Below, one piece after another: positions 23,901 through 35,867 of a stretch of 64,000 nucleotides of DNA. The notes beneath the pieces were generated by a model, which saw only the letters and a program-made list of their open reading frames with translations, ran no database searches and was not told the DNA's origin. Position 1 is the stretch's first letter. Each line of letters opens with the position of its first letter. The position numbers and the translations under genes were made by a program. The DNA comes from Chamaea fasciata (lineage: Eukaryota; Chordata; Aves; Passeriformes; Sylviidae), in assembly GCA_029207755.1 (NCBI GenBank), contig JARCOQ010000005.1, positions 60,089,414-60,153,413 of the forward strand. Reading direction: 5' to 3'.

Positions 23901-25582
23901 TTTTTAATAATAAGTTGTCCTTTTTTTTTCTTTCTTTGTTCGAGTTGTTTGCTTTTTTTTTTTTTAATTATAAAAATGGAAGCTCATTTTTAATCAGGAA
24001 GTAATTAAAAATTTTTTTGTTTATATGGAGTCCAATAACAACCAAAATGGATTTTTATTCATTTGAAGAAGGCTATGAATGTTCACAAAATAAATATTTA
24101 AGTTATCTGAAAGAGTACTATATCTTCAGGCAGACAAGGCACATAAATTTATTCCATATTTCCAGACTTTTCTACTTCTCTGGCAATTTGAAATACAAAA
24201 TTCTCACCTGCCTCTTTCTGGCCTTCATTGCACATCAAAAGCGCAACAAGCACTACATGAAATCTATTTTTTTTTTCTTTTTGAATGACTATTCAAACAA
24301 GCTGTGTTATCCAGATATCCAAAATCTCTATGTGATATTTACTGCTAAGGATTACCCAATTTCAGGAAAACTGAAGGTAACAGATTTCATGGGCATTACT
24401 TAAATCAAATTACCACCTAAGAGAAAGGGGAAAACATCACATGAAAACCAAACAAAACTGCCTCATTAAAAGTTGACTTTAGCCCAAATGAAATAAGAAT
24501 ATAATTTATAGCTTAGTTTAAAACTAAACTAAAGTATTGTTTAAAATCAAGGTGAAAAATTGGAAGACATTTGCAGGAAACTTTTCCATTTTGTTTTACA
24601 GAAAATGGATGGATATGTTCCCATTCCTGTGGAAAATTTTGGAGTACCTCACATAATTTATAATTGATTTTCCACTAAACTGTTGAAGAATCATTTTTGC
24701 TTCTGTTGCTAAAGTGCAGCACCAGCAAAAAAAAAAAAAAACCTGCAGAACATCTTGGCAAATTCTTCAGAAATTACCTCTACCTCAAAAACCTGAAAGT
24801 ATGATTAGTTTTTGGTTTGTTTTTGGGCTTTTTGGGAGTTTTTTATATTTGAAAAAGAAAATACTGTAAACGTGTGGAATACATTAGTTCCAAAATGTAT
24901 TCCTATTCAGTAGGGTCATAGTACTGTAGTACATTTCAGCTGAACATTTCAAATGAAACTTAAAGGTAAATTTTATAGCTTTTAGATTTGAAATTTAATA
25001 ATTCCTTTTTAGAGTGTTTGGATCTAATCTGTGACTTAAAAGCCATACTTGAGCAAGTGTCAAATGTGCAGTTGGTTTGCTCCTTCCTAGGTTTCCAAGA
25101 GTCTGGTTATTAGGAGTTTTAAATAATTATCTCATGAGTTTTATTACCATATAATGAGTCTCTCAGCTTTGATTTGCTGCTGAATTTTCTATAGCAACAA
25201 AAATGCTTTATTATCTGGAGAGCAACTTAAGGAACTCAGAAGTTTCATTTAGTGTGTGAGAACCTTGCCTGGAACTTGAGTGTAATACAAAGAGTCTTTA
25301 GAATCAACCTTAATTGGGAAGTTCACTAGAAATCAAGGAGAAATTTATCCCTTCACCTGAAGTGCAGTTCTATCTGCACTGTTTTGGTGTCTCCTGTTTG
25401 ATACAGAGAGAGGTGAGATGTACATTTTTACTGCTCTTTATTGTAGTCATGACGTGGAGGACGAAGTCTTCAGCTAAAGGTGAAGGTTCTTTGGAATGAA
25501 ATACACATTTTACTGCTGATGTCAGGGAGATCTGCATTTTGCCCTTAGTTTCCATAAAAATCAACCTGGAATCATTCCCTGT
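20984..25582. other. 4.6 kb of AT-rich non-coding DNA
   Basis: No gene is supported. A frame of 128 codons (24017-24403, plus) is the longest, but it lies in very AT-rich sequence, has no domain, and about one frame this long is expected by chance in the window. A consensus donor at 21168 with an acceptor ending at 21083 bounds an 84-bp segment that has stops in all three frames, so at best it is a non-coding exon. A 15-base A run lies near 24728-24742. Confidence 0.6.
22865..23010 (+). promoter_or_regulatory. GC-richer island with CCAAT and TATA-like motifs (weak)
   Basis: The segment is clearly richer in G and C than its surroundings. It contains a small hairpin, 'caacc-ttcg-ggttg', at about 22894-22907, a CCAAT box at 22993-22997 and 'tttatata' at 23001-23008. 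The CCAAT and TATA motifs are only a few bases apart, which is not the usual promoter spacing. It may be an LTR remnant or a chance composition change. No transcription start can be assigned. Confidence 0.2.
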
Positions 25583-26144
25583 TGTCATGGTTTAGCCCCA
25601 GCCAGCAGCCAAGCCCCACACAGCCCCTCGCCCACTCCCCCACCAGTGGGATCAGGGAGAGAATTGGAAGGGTGAAAGCTGAAAAACTCGTGGATGGAGA
25701 TACAGATAGTTTAACAGGGAAAGCCAGAGCTGTGCACACAAGCAAAGTAAAGAATTAAGTCCTCTCTTCCCATGGGCAGGCAGGAGTTGAGCCATCTCCA
25801 GGAGAGCAGGGGCCTATCGTATCCAAGGATGACCTGGGAAGACAAACACCCTCACTCCAAACATCCCCCTTTCCTCCCTCTTCCCTCCACTTTATACACA
25901 GAGCATGATGTCATATGGTCTGGAATATTCCTTTGGTCAGTTTGGGTCACCTCTTCGGGCTGTGTCTTCTCCCAACCTTCCGTGCACCCCCAAGTTCCTC
26001 ACCAGCCAGGCAGTACCAAAGGCAGCAAGGCCCTGCACAGCAATAACAAAAACATCTCTACACTATCAAGCCAGTGTTCAGCACAAATCCAAAATACCAA
26101 CCACTGTGAATAAAAGTAACTCTACCCCAGTCAAAACCAGCACA
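25583..26144 (-). mobile_element. Solo LTR of an endogenous retrovirus, avian type
   Basis: The element begins 'tgtcatggtttagcccc' and ends 'caaaaccagcaca', the inverted TG...CA ends of a retroviral LTR, with the body of a family I recognise from songbird genomes. It is oriented minus: read that way, a CRE-like 'tgacatca' (25906-25913) is followed by the TATA box 'gtataaagt' (about 25890-25898), the usual promoter order. The ancestral CRE 'TGACGTCA' has lost its CpG. Compared with the family as remembered, it has small deletions in the middle. No gag, pol or env sequence and no second LTR lie nearby, so it is a solo LTR left by recombination. The bases flanking it (cctgt on the left, ccaag on the right) do not match, so no target-site duplication can be shown. 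Two 90-113 codon frames across it are artefacts. Confidence 0.88.
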
Positions 26145-29100
26145 CCAAGGTACTACACTGATTTTTCAATCTCATGTCCATAGAGACAGCTAAATGGAAG
26201 GGTTTCATTCATTCTCTCAAGCAACAGACATTAAGCTACCTTTTATTTCCTAGAGCCCTTGAGAATACATTTTAGTTTAGTTGTGGTATTAGCTCTGGTC
26301 ATACCACTGATATGAGAAAGAGTATATAAGATTAATTTCACTGCCAATACTCTTATCTATATGTTTCACTTGACACTGGTGAGGCTTACAGAGACCCTTT
26401 GAAAAATATTTCTGCCAGTATTTTCTGTTGCTACAGAACCATCATATAGCTTGAAAAGTACTACTTAGGAGATAGGTGCATACCTTCATTTCCCATCTCC
26501 TAACAGCTGATATGTTATATAATGCATATTATGTTTCTAAAACCTGGTTTTAATCAAGCTTATTTTCAAAATGCTCATTTCTATCTGTGTCTGCATACAC
26601 AGCCAAGAGTGGATATTATCAAGTTTTTCAACTTGAAAACCTTCAAATAAATGCTAGAATATTAACTGAAAATTCTGAACTGAAATGCCATTTTCCTGAA
26701 AATATCATTACTACATGATATTCAAGCCAGTCTTGACTACTTTCTACATGTGTTTTATGCCTTCAAATTATAGCAAATTCTGCACTTCAAGGAGAATATT
26801 TCTAGTTTAGACATATTCTATATTTAAGAAACTGATTCCTCCCTTTGAATTGATTATTCAGTGACTGATACTGGAAATTAAAATTAAACAAAAAATCCCA
26901 CTTAATCTTTGACGTAGAATTTAGGGGTTTTTTCCCTTGCAATGCATATCCGTTTTGTTTTGTTTTGGTGGGTTTTTTGTGATGATTGATCATTTCTTAA
27001 GGTCTAAATACTTCAAGATACTAAAGGGAAACTATGAAATCTGACTTCAGGTTAGTAATCTATTACTGCATTGTTTCAGGTTTCAAAATAATTGTCATGC
27101 ACTCTCTGGAATCTGAATTAATGATTCAAGACTTCTTTACTCAGATATTTTTGCTATGGTGGACTTTGGATGTGAAGCTTCTCATGCTGGTATTTGTAAG
27201 TGCAACATGACTTTATTTCCTGAAATGACATCAGAAGATTTTTGATTTATGTGACTTACTTGTAATTATTAAGGACGCTAATTCTAATTCTTTAAATTTG
27301 CTGAGCTGACAGGCTTGATGGATACCATAAAAAGGAGTAATTTTGATTTATTAATTGTTTAATTTGGTAATAATAAAATCTACTTTAAAATTAAATTGAT
27401 CTGTAAGCTCACAAAGACAAAACCGTCAAGGAAATAGTGGAAGAAGAACTCTCATCCCTTCCTCCTCTATTTAAAAAAGAAATTATATCCACTTTCAAGC
27501 TAACATATAACAAGGGAAAATTACTGTGTAACTTCTCTCTCTCAAAGAAAGCTCTTCAGTCAGTTAAAAAATAATGGCCAAAGATTTATTCCATAGACCC
27601 TGAAGATTACTTCAATGTATGGAAAAATAAGAGGATGCCACTACCTTTTCATCAGCTGAGTATTAGCCTTATTTTCACAGTTTTATGAGTTCCTTTTAGT
27701 TACTGTTAATTTAGATTTTTTCAAGTGGGGTGATTCAGATGCAAGTTCCTCTGTGTAATTTGTTCTGGTTTTGGATTTTTTTCCAAAAAAAGAGAGAAAT
27801 TTTAGAACAGGAATGATATGCGGGAAGACACCTTTGGCTCAGATAAATACACAGGTTTGGAGTCGGAGAATGTATTTACATGAAGGACTTAAGAATGTAT
27901 GATGAGATCCTCAGATATTTTAAACACATCTTTGGAGAGATTCAAATGGATGAAAATAATCCTGGATGTAAATGTGTTGATAAAAACTAATCCACCTTTT
28001 TTCTTTTTATGAAGTAGTTTGATAAGTGCAAAAGAAATTGTAAATACTCCAGACTAAGTTATTTTTCTTTCTCATCTCTCATATTTTCATCTGCTGTGGT
28101 GTCTCTGAGGTATACAAACTCATTCTAATTCAAACTTATTTTTCTTTCTTTCCATTCTGATTTCACCTTGCCTTTCACCTCTATTACTCTTTTCCATCAC
28201 AGAATCTGCAAACACAATCTGTCCTTTTGGAGCCAGTGATTCTCTTTGACCCAAATTTGTACCCAAGGTGCTACAAGCAGTAAGATGTAATAAATATCAA
28301 ATAATACAATATTCAGTTCTGCTCTGTGATTTGAAAAGTGGAAGAAAATTATTAGTGATTTGAACAGCATGGAAGAAATTATTGTCACTTAGTTGCATGC
28401 TGCAGAAATCTATACAGATAGCTGAAGCTCTTTTGACATGTTAGCAGCATTGTATGCAAGAAAATTCTGACATTTTCCAGTATAAGATGATTTTTTTTTA
28501 ATTGCTTTTAACTTTGCTAGAATTAACTGCAGGAGTTGAAATTTCCTTGTCTGACCAGAGCTGGTTTTGTTAGTTTTAAGTTTCAGTTTCACAGAAGATA
28601 GGTTTTACACATCATCTTAAACAAGTTGCCATGACAATGATGATAATAAATATAGTCTTTGGAGCAGGGCCTTGCTGTGTGAGAGAAAGATGTTTTGAGT
28701 TTTAGGGATGGATCATTTACTTGCCCTTGAAAATTTGTTCAGTTTTGGCTAACTTATAACTATTCAAATAATCTTTATTTACACGTCCTCAGTGGAGTTT
28801 TGTTGACAAATTTTTACACACATTTTATGAATATTCCCTGTGTCTAGGGAGTGCTTCGTTTGCTCAGAGAGCGGATGGGAAATTTATACTTTTTGAAACA
28901 TCTTCAATCGCATTGAGGAAATACCTGTTTTCATTGTTTTCAGGACACTGCATGAAGAACGTCCACACCATGCTAAATTTTACTGTTTTCCACTCTGGCT
29001 TGTAATGACTGGCTGTTTCTGCATTGCACAGAGCAAGTACAGTTATCCTTGCCTCCACACAGTGCTGACTTGCACTGCTTCTGATCCTGCCTTAGCTAGG

Positions 29101-29334
29101 TAGTTTAGGTATCTGCATTTTCCTCCCTCACCTGCTGTAATTATATCTACTGCCTATCTGTACTTGCCGTAATCTTGCTCTTGCCCCCAAAACATCATGG
29201 AGGAGGTGGAGGAAGGGTGTTCAAGAAAGAAAGTAGAGGCTAAGGCTGATCCTCCCTTGCAAACGTAGCTTTAAGCCATTTGCTTTAGCAAATCAGACTT
29301 TTTACCAAGGTCTTAGAGGCGGTACAGGGGCAGC
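26145..29334. other. 3.2 kb of AT-rich non-coding DNA
   Basis: Frames stay below 65 codons. No repeat family or RNA gene was recognised. Confidence 0.65.
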
Positions 29335-29525
29335 CATTTTAGATTTAACTTGGACGTAAGGAATTTTTTACAATTACAGTAATGAGACAATGGAACAGGT
29401 TGCCCAGAGGAGTTGTGGGTGGCCCATCATTGGAAGTGCTGAAGGTCAGGTTGAATGAGGCTTTGAGCAAATTGATAGTGAAAGATGTCCCAAGGGGGAA
29501 TGAACTAGGTGATTTTTAAAAGTAA
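29335..29525 (+). mobile_element. CR1 LINE 3' end, diverged
   Basis: CR1 tail blocks in order are 'gagacaatggaacaggttgc', 'ccagaggagttgtgg', 'ggaagtgctgaaggtcaggt', 'tgaggctttgagcaa', 'gatgtccc' and 'gaactaggtgat'. The terminal repeat is lost or unrecognisable after about 29520. This is an old 5'-truncated copy with no coding capacity. Confidence 0.9.
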
Positions 29526-30834
29526 TTTCCTACTCTCACTTTCTCAGTTTCTTCTCCTGCCATTTATTACATTAGCTCAGATTTCAAATGACTGTGTTGT
29601 GATTCTAAAAGTTGTGATTCAGATGAGGACCAATAGACTACTTCAGGTAAGACTTCCAGTTTACAAGATAAATTTCAGGAAATTACACTCAAATACTGAA
29701 AGGGTGTTAGAGTTGAAAAGTCAAATACTTCAAAACTGTGCCAAGGGAGAAGACACTTGTTCTTTTTTCAAGTAGGGCTGTATAAGTATATTACAGTGGT
29801 ACTTTTAAATGTATTTTTGAATGCTAAGCACTTTTCTTTGCTCCACTGCTGAGGCAATGTTGTTAATGAATGGGTGGAGAAATGCTGGATATTTTGGCTG
29901 TTGGGCAAGATGGATTAAAAATATCAGAAAGTAACAAGTGAGAAAACAAGAGAGGAGGGGAGGGGCATTGCTTGCTCTTCATTTCACTGGCAGATGGCAA
30001 GGGGTGTCAGGGAAGAGAAGCTGGATAAAGCTAGTATTGGTTCTGCATGGCTTTGTCTAAGACAACTGCACTGACCCATCTGGTTATTCCATGCGGGTCA
30101 GAAAGGTACCCTCAAACAGGAAACCTTTAACCTCTACTGGAAAAAGAGCTTCTCTCCTTCTGTCCCCTTGTTATTTTTGCTGCTTTAGTGAGATGATTAA
30201 TCCGTCCTGTGTTTATGCTTTTGGCTGAAGCACCTCTTCCTAGAGCAGCTACACCCTTCCAGCCTAATGATGGGCCACTAACACCCCATGGCTTGCATAC
30301 CCTGCCTTAAAGGTCCTCACAGCTGGACCTCCTCAGTCCCACCAACTGCCTCCATCTTTCCACTCACAGTGCACTCAGGAGCCAAGGTCTCCACATGCCT
30401 ATTCCCCTGCAAAGTCAGAAAGGGATCACTATTCAACAACCCATCGACCAGGCATGTAGCTTTAAGAGATAGCCAAAAATCTGAGTGAGAGGAACACCTG
30501 AGCAGAAATGTGTCAGTACAAGGGTTCGAACAACACATTTTTATTCCCTGAGAGGGGAAATATGACCCATAAGTTGCCAGAAGATGAGGAGGGAGATTTA
30601 TGGGGGTGTGAGGGAATAGGAAATAGAAAAGGGATCTGGGTAGCAAATATGCCCACCACTGAGATACTTCTTAGTGAGATAGGTCCTTGGTCCTTGGTCC
30701 ACTAAGCAGTTCTTACACACCAGGACTCTTGAGAGGACTAGAAAGGCCCCAGCAGATGCCTCAATGTGTAAATCCTGCTGACATGCCTTACTTCCCTGGG
30801 TCCATTTGGAACATAAGGGGTGTTTCTGAGTACC
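29526..30834. other. Non-coding DNA between two CR1 copies
   Basis: Overlapping short frames lie on both strands around 30288-30700 (up to 109 codons) with no domain. A 7-bp tandem repeat 'ggtcctt' (about 2.7 units) lies at 30682-30700. No other repeat was recognised. Confidence 0.55.
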
Positions 30835-31373
30835 GAGGATAGAGTGAGACCCCACCTGGTGTACTGTGGACTGTTCAGGTTTTCCCAACAAAAGAAGGAC
30901 ATGGAACTGTTGGAGCAATTCCAGAGGAGGACCAGGAAGTTGCTAAGGGGACTGGAGCGTTTTTCCTCCTAAGACAAGCTAAGAAAATTGGGTCTCTTCA
31001 TATTGGAGAAGACAAGGTTGCATGGAGGCCTCACAGCAACATTCTGGTACCTTAAGCAGGACTACTGGGAAGTCAGAGAGGGACTCTTTGTTAGGAATTG
31101 TAGTGACAGGACAAGGAGTAATGGGTACAAACTGAAATGGGAAATTTAAGTTAGATATTTGGAAGGAAATCTTTACTATGAGGACAGTTAGGCACTGGAA
31201 GAGGTCGCCCAGGGAGGATGTGGCTTCCCAAACCCTGGCAGTGTTCCAGGCCAGGTTGGATGAGGCATTGACAGCCTGGTCTAGTGGGAGATGTCCCTGC
31301 CCACAGCAGCAGGGTTTGGGACTAGAGGATCCATAAGGTCCATTCCAAACCCTTAACATTGTATGATTTGATC
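30835..31373 (+). mobile_element. CR1 LINE 3' part, about 540 bp
   Basis: This is the longest CR1 copy in the window. It runs from a region equivalent to 'gagaccccacctgg' and 'gtgtactgtggactgttcagg' through 'ccagaggaggaccaggaag', 'ttggagaagacaaggttg', 'gtgacaggacaaggagtaat', 'ggaaatctttactatgagga', 'aggttggatgaggcattgac' and 'tagtgggagatgtccctgcc' to the tail 'attccaaacccttaac' and 'tgtatgatttgat'. It includes the 3' end of the element only, and the frame is broken. The minus-strand frame of 156 codons (30979-31449), the longest in the window, is antisense to it and is not a gene. The moderate divergence indicates an old insertion. Confidence 0.95.
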
Positions 31374-34300
31374 CCATATCAGGATTCAGCTGATGTTTCT
31401 TCTCTGCTGTCTCCTGCAGCTGTCCAACACACAGTGGCCAAGGGAGCAAGATTTTGGAGGAAGGCCAAAAGTGTCATAGAGGCTACTGTTTACACAATTT
31501 CTCCCTGCTCTCAAGGAATCACCAATTCTCTCAGACCCAGTAACTGTTGTAGAACTAGCCATGATTATTCTGCTGGGGAATCCTGTTGTGGGAGGAATGT
31601 TTGGACCTCTCCCAGTGCAGGCTGACAGGTGGCACGCCTTTGGAGGTTTAGGGGGCATCTTGAAGGTTCATCTGAGAAACTTCCCCTGGACACTAGGGAA
31701 AATATCATTTTAAAATGTGATGGGAGAAAAGAGAGGATAATTAAGAGTCTGAGTACAGGGACAAAGAATATCAAGACCAGGTGAAAAATATGGGATGTTG
31801 AGGCAGCAGAAAGGTTGGATAGATGAAGAAGTCCAGTTGCACAGTCTTGAGAGCTAGTGTACAATAGCAGCATAAAGGCATGGACAAATTTTGTCATTTT
31901 ATATTGTATGAGAATTGATTGAGGGTTTTAGGTATCAACAGTACCAGGGCATTCTGTTATTGTATGTTTCTTTGGTATGACCTGGAAGATTTCACAATCA
32001 TGCAGTCACCTCATCAGCAGTTGTTCTGCACTGGCAGGTTGGCTTCACAATCTGAACTGATATCTGGTAAACAAGGATGATAAGTGGGGTATTCACTTTA
32101 AATGCCACAACAGAACTCTGATTTAGATTCATACATGTTACTCCTCTGTCTGTCCACAAGGCCTGTTGGTTGATCTGTTTTACTACCAGTTTTTAACTGC
32201 TTTTCCAGGTGGATGTTGCTTAGATTATTGAAACTTACCCTTACATTTTCTGAGAGGCAAGGGTGGAAAGAAACAGAGCATCTTATTGGATTGGTTAATG
32301 AAAAATATGCTTATATTATTTAATTATTGGAGTTGGTACTTTGTTCTGAGTCTCAGTTCATTGTTTCAAATTCAAACTAGCTGTCTTTGACTACTATATA
32401 ATACTAAGATGTGAATTTCAGGTATTTATTTTAATGAAGCTATTTTCATCAGCAGCTTTGTAAGGGTTATATGTCTATTTGGCTTATCTTTGTAACAACC
32501 AATGAGATTCTTTAAGGCCATTTTATTTTTCATTTGATTTTTTCTTCTAAGGCCAAGTTATAAATTCTTTCACTTTCATTATTCAGGTGTCTGCAGTTCA
32601 CATTTTGCATCTGAGACAACCTTTTAAAAGCCAGCATTTTGCCTCAGGAAATTTAATATTTTTGTTCAGAATAATGAAGATTAACCACAAGATTTTCTCA
32701 ATGACAGTGCTGTTAGTTTTCCAATCTTCTTTAATTTTACTATTTAATTCCTCTTTAATGCTTGCCAGAAAATTATACTAATGGTTTAGAGGTTTCCTCA
32801 GCTAGTTGATGTAAGACTCTTGAACCTAGGATGTCTGAGTTTGTAAATGTTTAGTTGTCACAGAGACTAACATCCTGCTTTATTATGCATGGCTAATTAT
32901 TTGATCTATCAGTAATGCATTCAGAAGTAGCTACAGAGCTGGTTTCGTTCCAAATTCCACTGAAATAGGTACTGGAGATTCCTGCTTTTCCTTGGTCCTA
33001 CTTCACCATCCCACTGTCTGAACCTAGCTATTGACTTATAATTAATTCACTGAGTTTATTGCTTCTGGAATAATTTTGATTGCCTTATCATTTAAAATTT
33101 GTTGATTCAGTAAAATTCATTCATTTGAGTTACTAACCTCATCATCCACTCACTTCTATTTGTATTTCACAGTAATTTCATTGATTTTTAATTCCCTCTC
33201 CATGTATACATGCACATACATGTACTATATGCTTGTGTATGTATGTAAATACAAAATTTATGTGATTGTTTTCACCAAGATCTTCTTCACTCAAGTGTAT
33301 TTGAAGGATCTTGGCTTCTTGGACATCCAGCAAGACGCTCCTGAAAAATTCCCAGTTGTTTTAACACTTCTTCATTTAAATGGATTTTCTCAATTCTAAA
33401 CTCAACTGTTCCTCTAAGTTTCAAAACCTGCAGGTTTTAAAAGATCCAACGAGAGATATTTCAGGTTGGTGACATATCCTGTTTGCATTAAATAAATCAA
33501 ACCTCATTTCATTGGGCAATTTTTCAATTTTTCAATTTTTGTAAAAGCCATTAACTGTTCCTTATTTATCCTAATGAGGTCCATTATGGTGAGTAATTGA
33601 TAATGGACATTACTGAGTAACTTGATATCCCATGCAGGATTTCTGTGTTAAAAAAAATCCATTACTTCTAGAAATTTCTGAAGTCTACACAGGATGTGTA
33701 GACTGAGAAAATGATCTGCAGGATGAAAGTCACTTTAGGTAACAGAATTTTCCTTTCTGCTCTTAACAACCAGATTTTTTGAGTAGAATCTCCTCTACTT
33801 TTGTGAAATGTGGTAGTCTGTTGTAGAGACCTTCTAGTTTGATTTTGTTTTTTTTAGCTAATTAGTGCTTTAACCACTTTAAACACTGTGGAGCCCACTC
33901 AGTCATCTATGATTTTCTAATCATATAGCAGAATATTGGATGCAAAGTATCACCACCACCTTATCTGATTTTCCACTGTAGCTTTTATGGAACACATTAG
34001 ACATGAAATACAATCCTCCAAAACCCATTGGACTTACCCCATCAGGTTTCTCTATTATTAATCACATAATTTTTTTTCTCCTACATGACCATTTCCAACT
34101 ACCCTTATTGACTCTCCAGGCTCCACACGATAGTACTCATATTACCTCTCAGCATACTTACTTGCTGTTTTGTTTTGTCATAAAAAATGATGCTTTTATT
34201 TGGCCTATGTGCTTGGATATGTATGTCTTGTTCTGTCATCATGATTCTCTCCTTTCATGTAGTTTGAGTAGATTAAGTCTTCCTGACTACTTCATCTGTC

Positions 34301-34574
34301 AACCAGAGCACTGGTACATATTTTGCTGAAATTAAAGCCATAATACCATGCAATCTTTTATTTCTATAGAGGTTACCCTGCTCTTTTATTGAAGCAAAAT
34401 CTTCTCTTACTTCGCCTACCACCCCTACTATTGAACTCCATTATCTTAAGCCTGTTTTTTAATTTTGCTTGAAAAAAAGAATTTTAAGGTTTTTAAAGTA
34501 TCAGCCAGGGTAGCTTTTTTCTCCTTTTCTTAGCTGTCAGGTTGATCAGTCTTTTTGTGGCTGAAAATTACCTG

Positions 34575-34577
34575 AAA

Positions 34578-34608
<31 letters not shown>

Positions 34609-34610
34609 AT
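34575..34610. repeat. (AAAT)9 microsatellite
   Basis: Nine perfect AAAT units. A pure tract of this length is likely polymorphic in the population. Confidence 0.97.
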
Positions 34611-35809
34611 TATCCTGCCTTCAAAGCTTTTTAATAGCCTTTAGTGTTTCCTGTTGGATGGGAGAAGTCATCCTGTTGTCTGTTGTGTATTGTGGAATAC
34701 ATCTTAGGCACATGCCAAAGATATTTCTGGGGTACTTTTGTGTAGTCTGGTTTGAGCCAAACATCAGCTCTCTGAATTTCCCTCTGCCAAACTGATAGAT
34801 TAGTTCTTACAGGCTGTGTGCTTTTCTAATGCCTCACACACTATCAGGTAATTTGATACTTCCAGCTGGGAGCAATAGACTCTAGAGACTCTCAAAATGT
34901 GGAGTGAAAACAGACTAATATTTGTCGTTTCTCACTTGACTCAGTTACTTGTCATTGGAAAACTGGAAGATCTGCTGCCATACTGACCGAGCTGATCCCC
35001 TGGGGAATCCCACATATGCACAGTATATGAACTTGGGTATCACAGATTTCTTCCCCATTTAGGCTACCAGAGTTAACCTCATGTAGAGGTGAAATAATTT
35101 CCATTCACAAGGAAGGATACAGATAATACTAGATTTGGTGTTGGTCACAGAAAATTATGACTATTTATCTTTGTTGTTATAGCAAAATCACATGTATACA
35201 GCAAAACTTATAGAAACTGCTGTGCAAATTCTGATGGAAACTCTGCTGCTAACTCCTCTATTTATATTTCACGGTGTCTGTATTAGCTAGCTTTTATTCA
35301 TTGTTCAAGTCAATCCCATCCTGTGTCAAGAATTGTCAGCAAGGGTCAAACACCAGAGGAAGAGCACACACCTCAGGTGGTATGCATGAAAATCAACTAT
35401 GCATTCCTGTAATTGTTCATGAAACATCCAAACAGGAGGGTTTTACTGGGCCGTATATCCAGCTCTTTCCTCTCATGATGATCCACTGCTTGAACTCTGC
35501 CTTTGGTCTCTCCCTTGTTGTTGCCCTGGCTTCTCTATGGCTCAGTTCTACTCCTTGTTGTGGAAGCATTTTGAAGTCATTACGCCTTTGTTTTCTGAGA
35601 AGCAAGATTTATAGGGAAGGTAATATCCTTTATTAGACTGTTTGGTTTATTTGGAAAAAAACAGGCATTTTTGTGGGGTCAGAGTCCCTTCATTACACTT
35701 GTTTTCTGCCTGCTTGGTTTTTCCATGTCTGAAAGCACTGCTTAGAGAAAGCAGGCCTGCTCATTTTTTTCTTTTTGGTTGCTACATTTTCTTCCAGAGC
35801 AATAGAGAG

Positions 35810-35867
35810 AACACAAGTACTTGTGTTATTTAGTGGAGACTTGTGTTCTTTAGTGGAGACTTGTGTG
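35810..35867. repeat. 18-bp perfect palindrome joined to a 20-bp tandem repeat
   Basis: 35810-35827 is the perfect palindrome aacacaagt/acttgtgtt. From 35821 a 20-bp unit 'ttgtgttatttagtggagac' is repeated (35821-35840, 35841-35860 with one base changed) and then starts a third time (ttgtgtg). The right arm of the palindrome is the first part of the tandem unit, so the two structures overlap. Confidence 0.93.

Noticed and set aside
24017..24403. 128-codon frame in very AT-rich DNA, with a gtaaca after it
   Set aside because: Composition-driven residues (Phe, Tyr, Lys, Ile), no domain, and the donor match is weak.
30515..30540. 'gggttcgaac', similar to a tRNA B box
   Set aside because: No A box, cloverleaf arms or anticodon loop could be placed around it.
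30979..31449. Longest frame in the window, 156 codons, minus strand
   Set aside because: It lies antisense to a CR1 3' end and has no domain; it is a shadow of the repeat.
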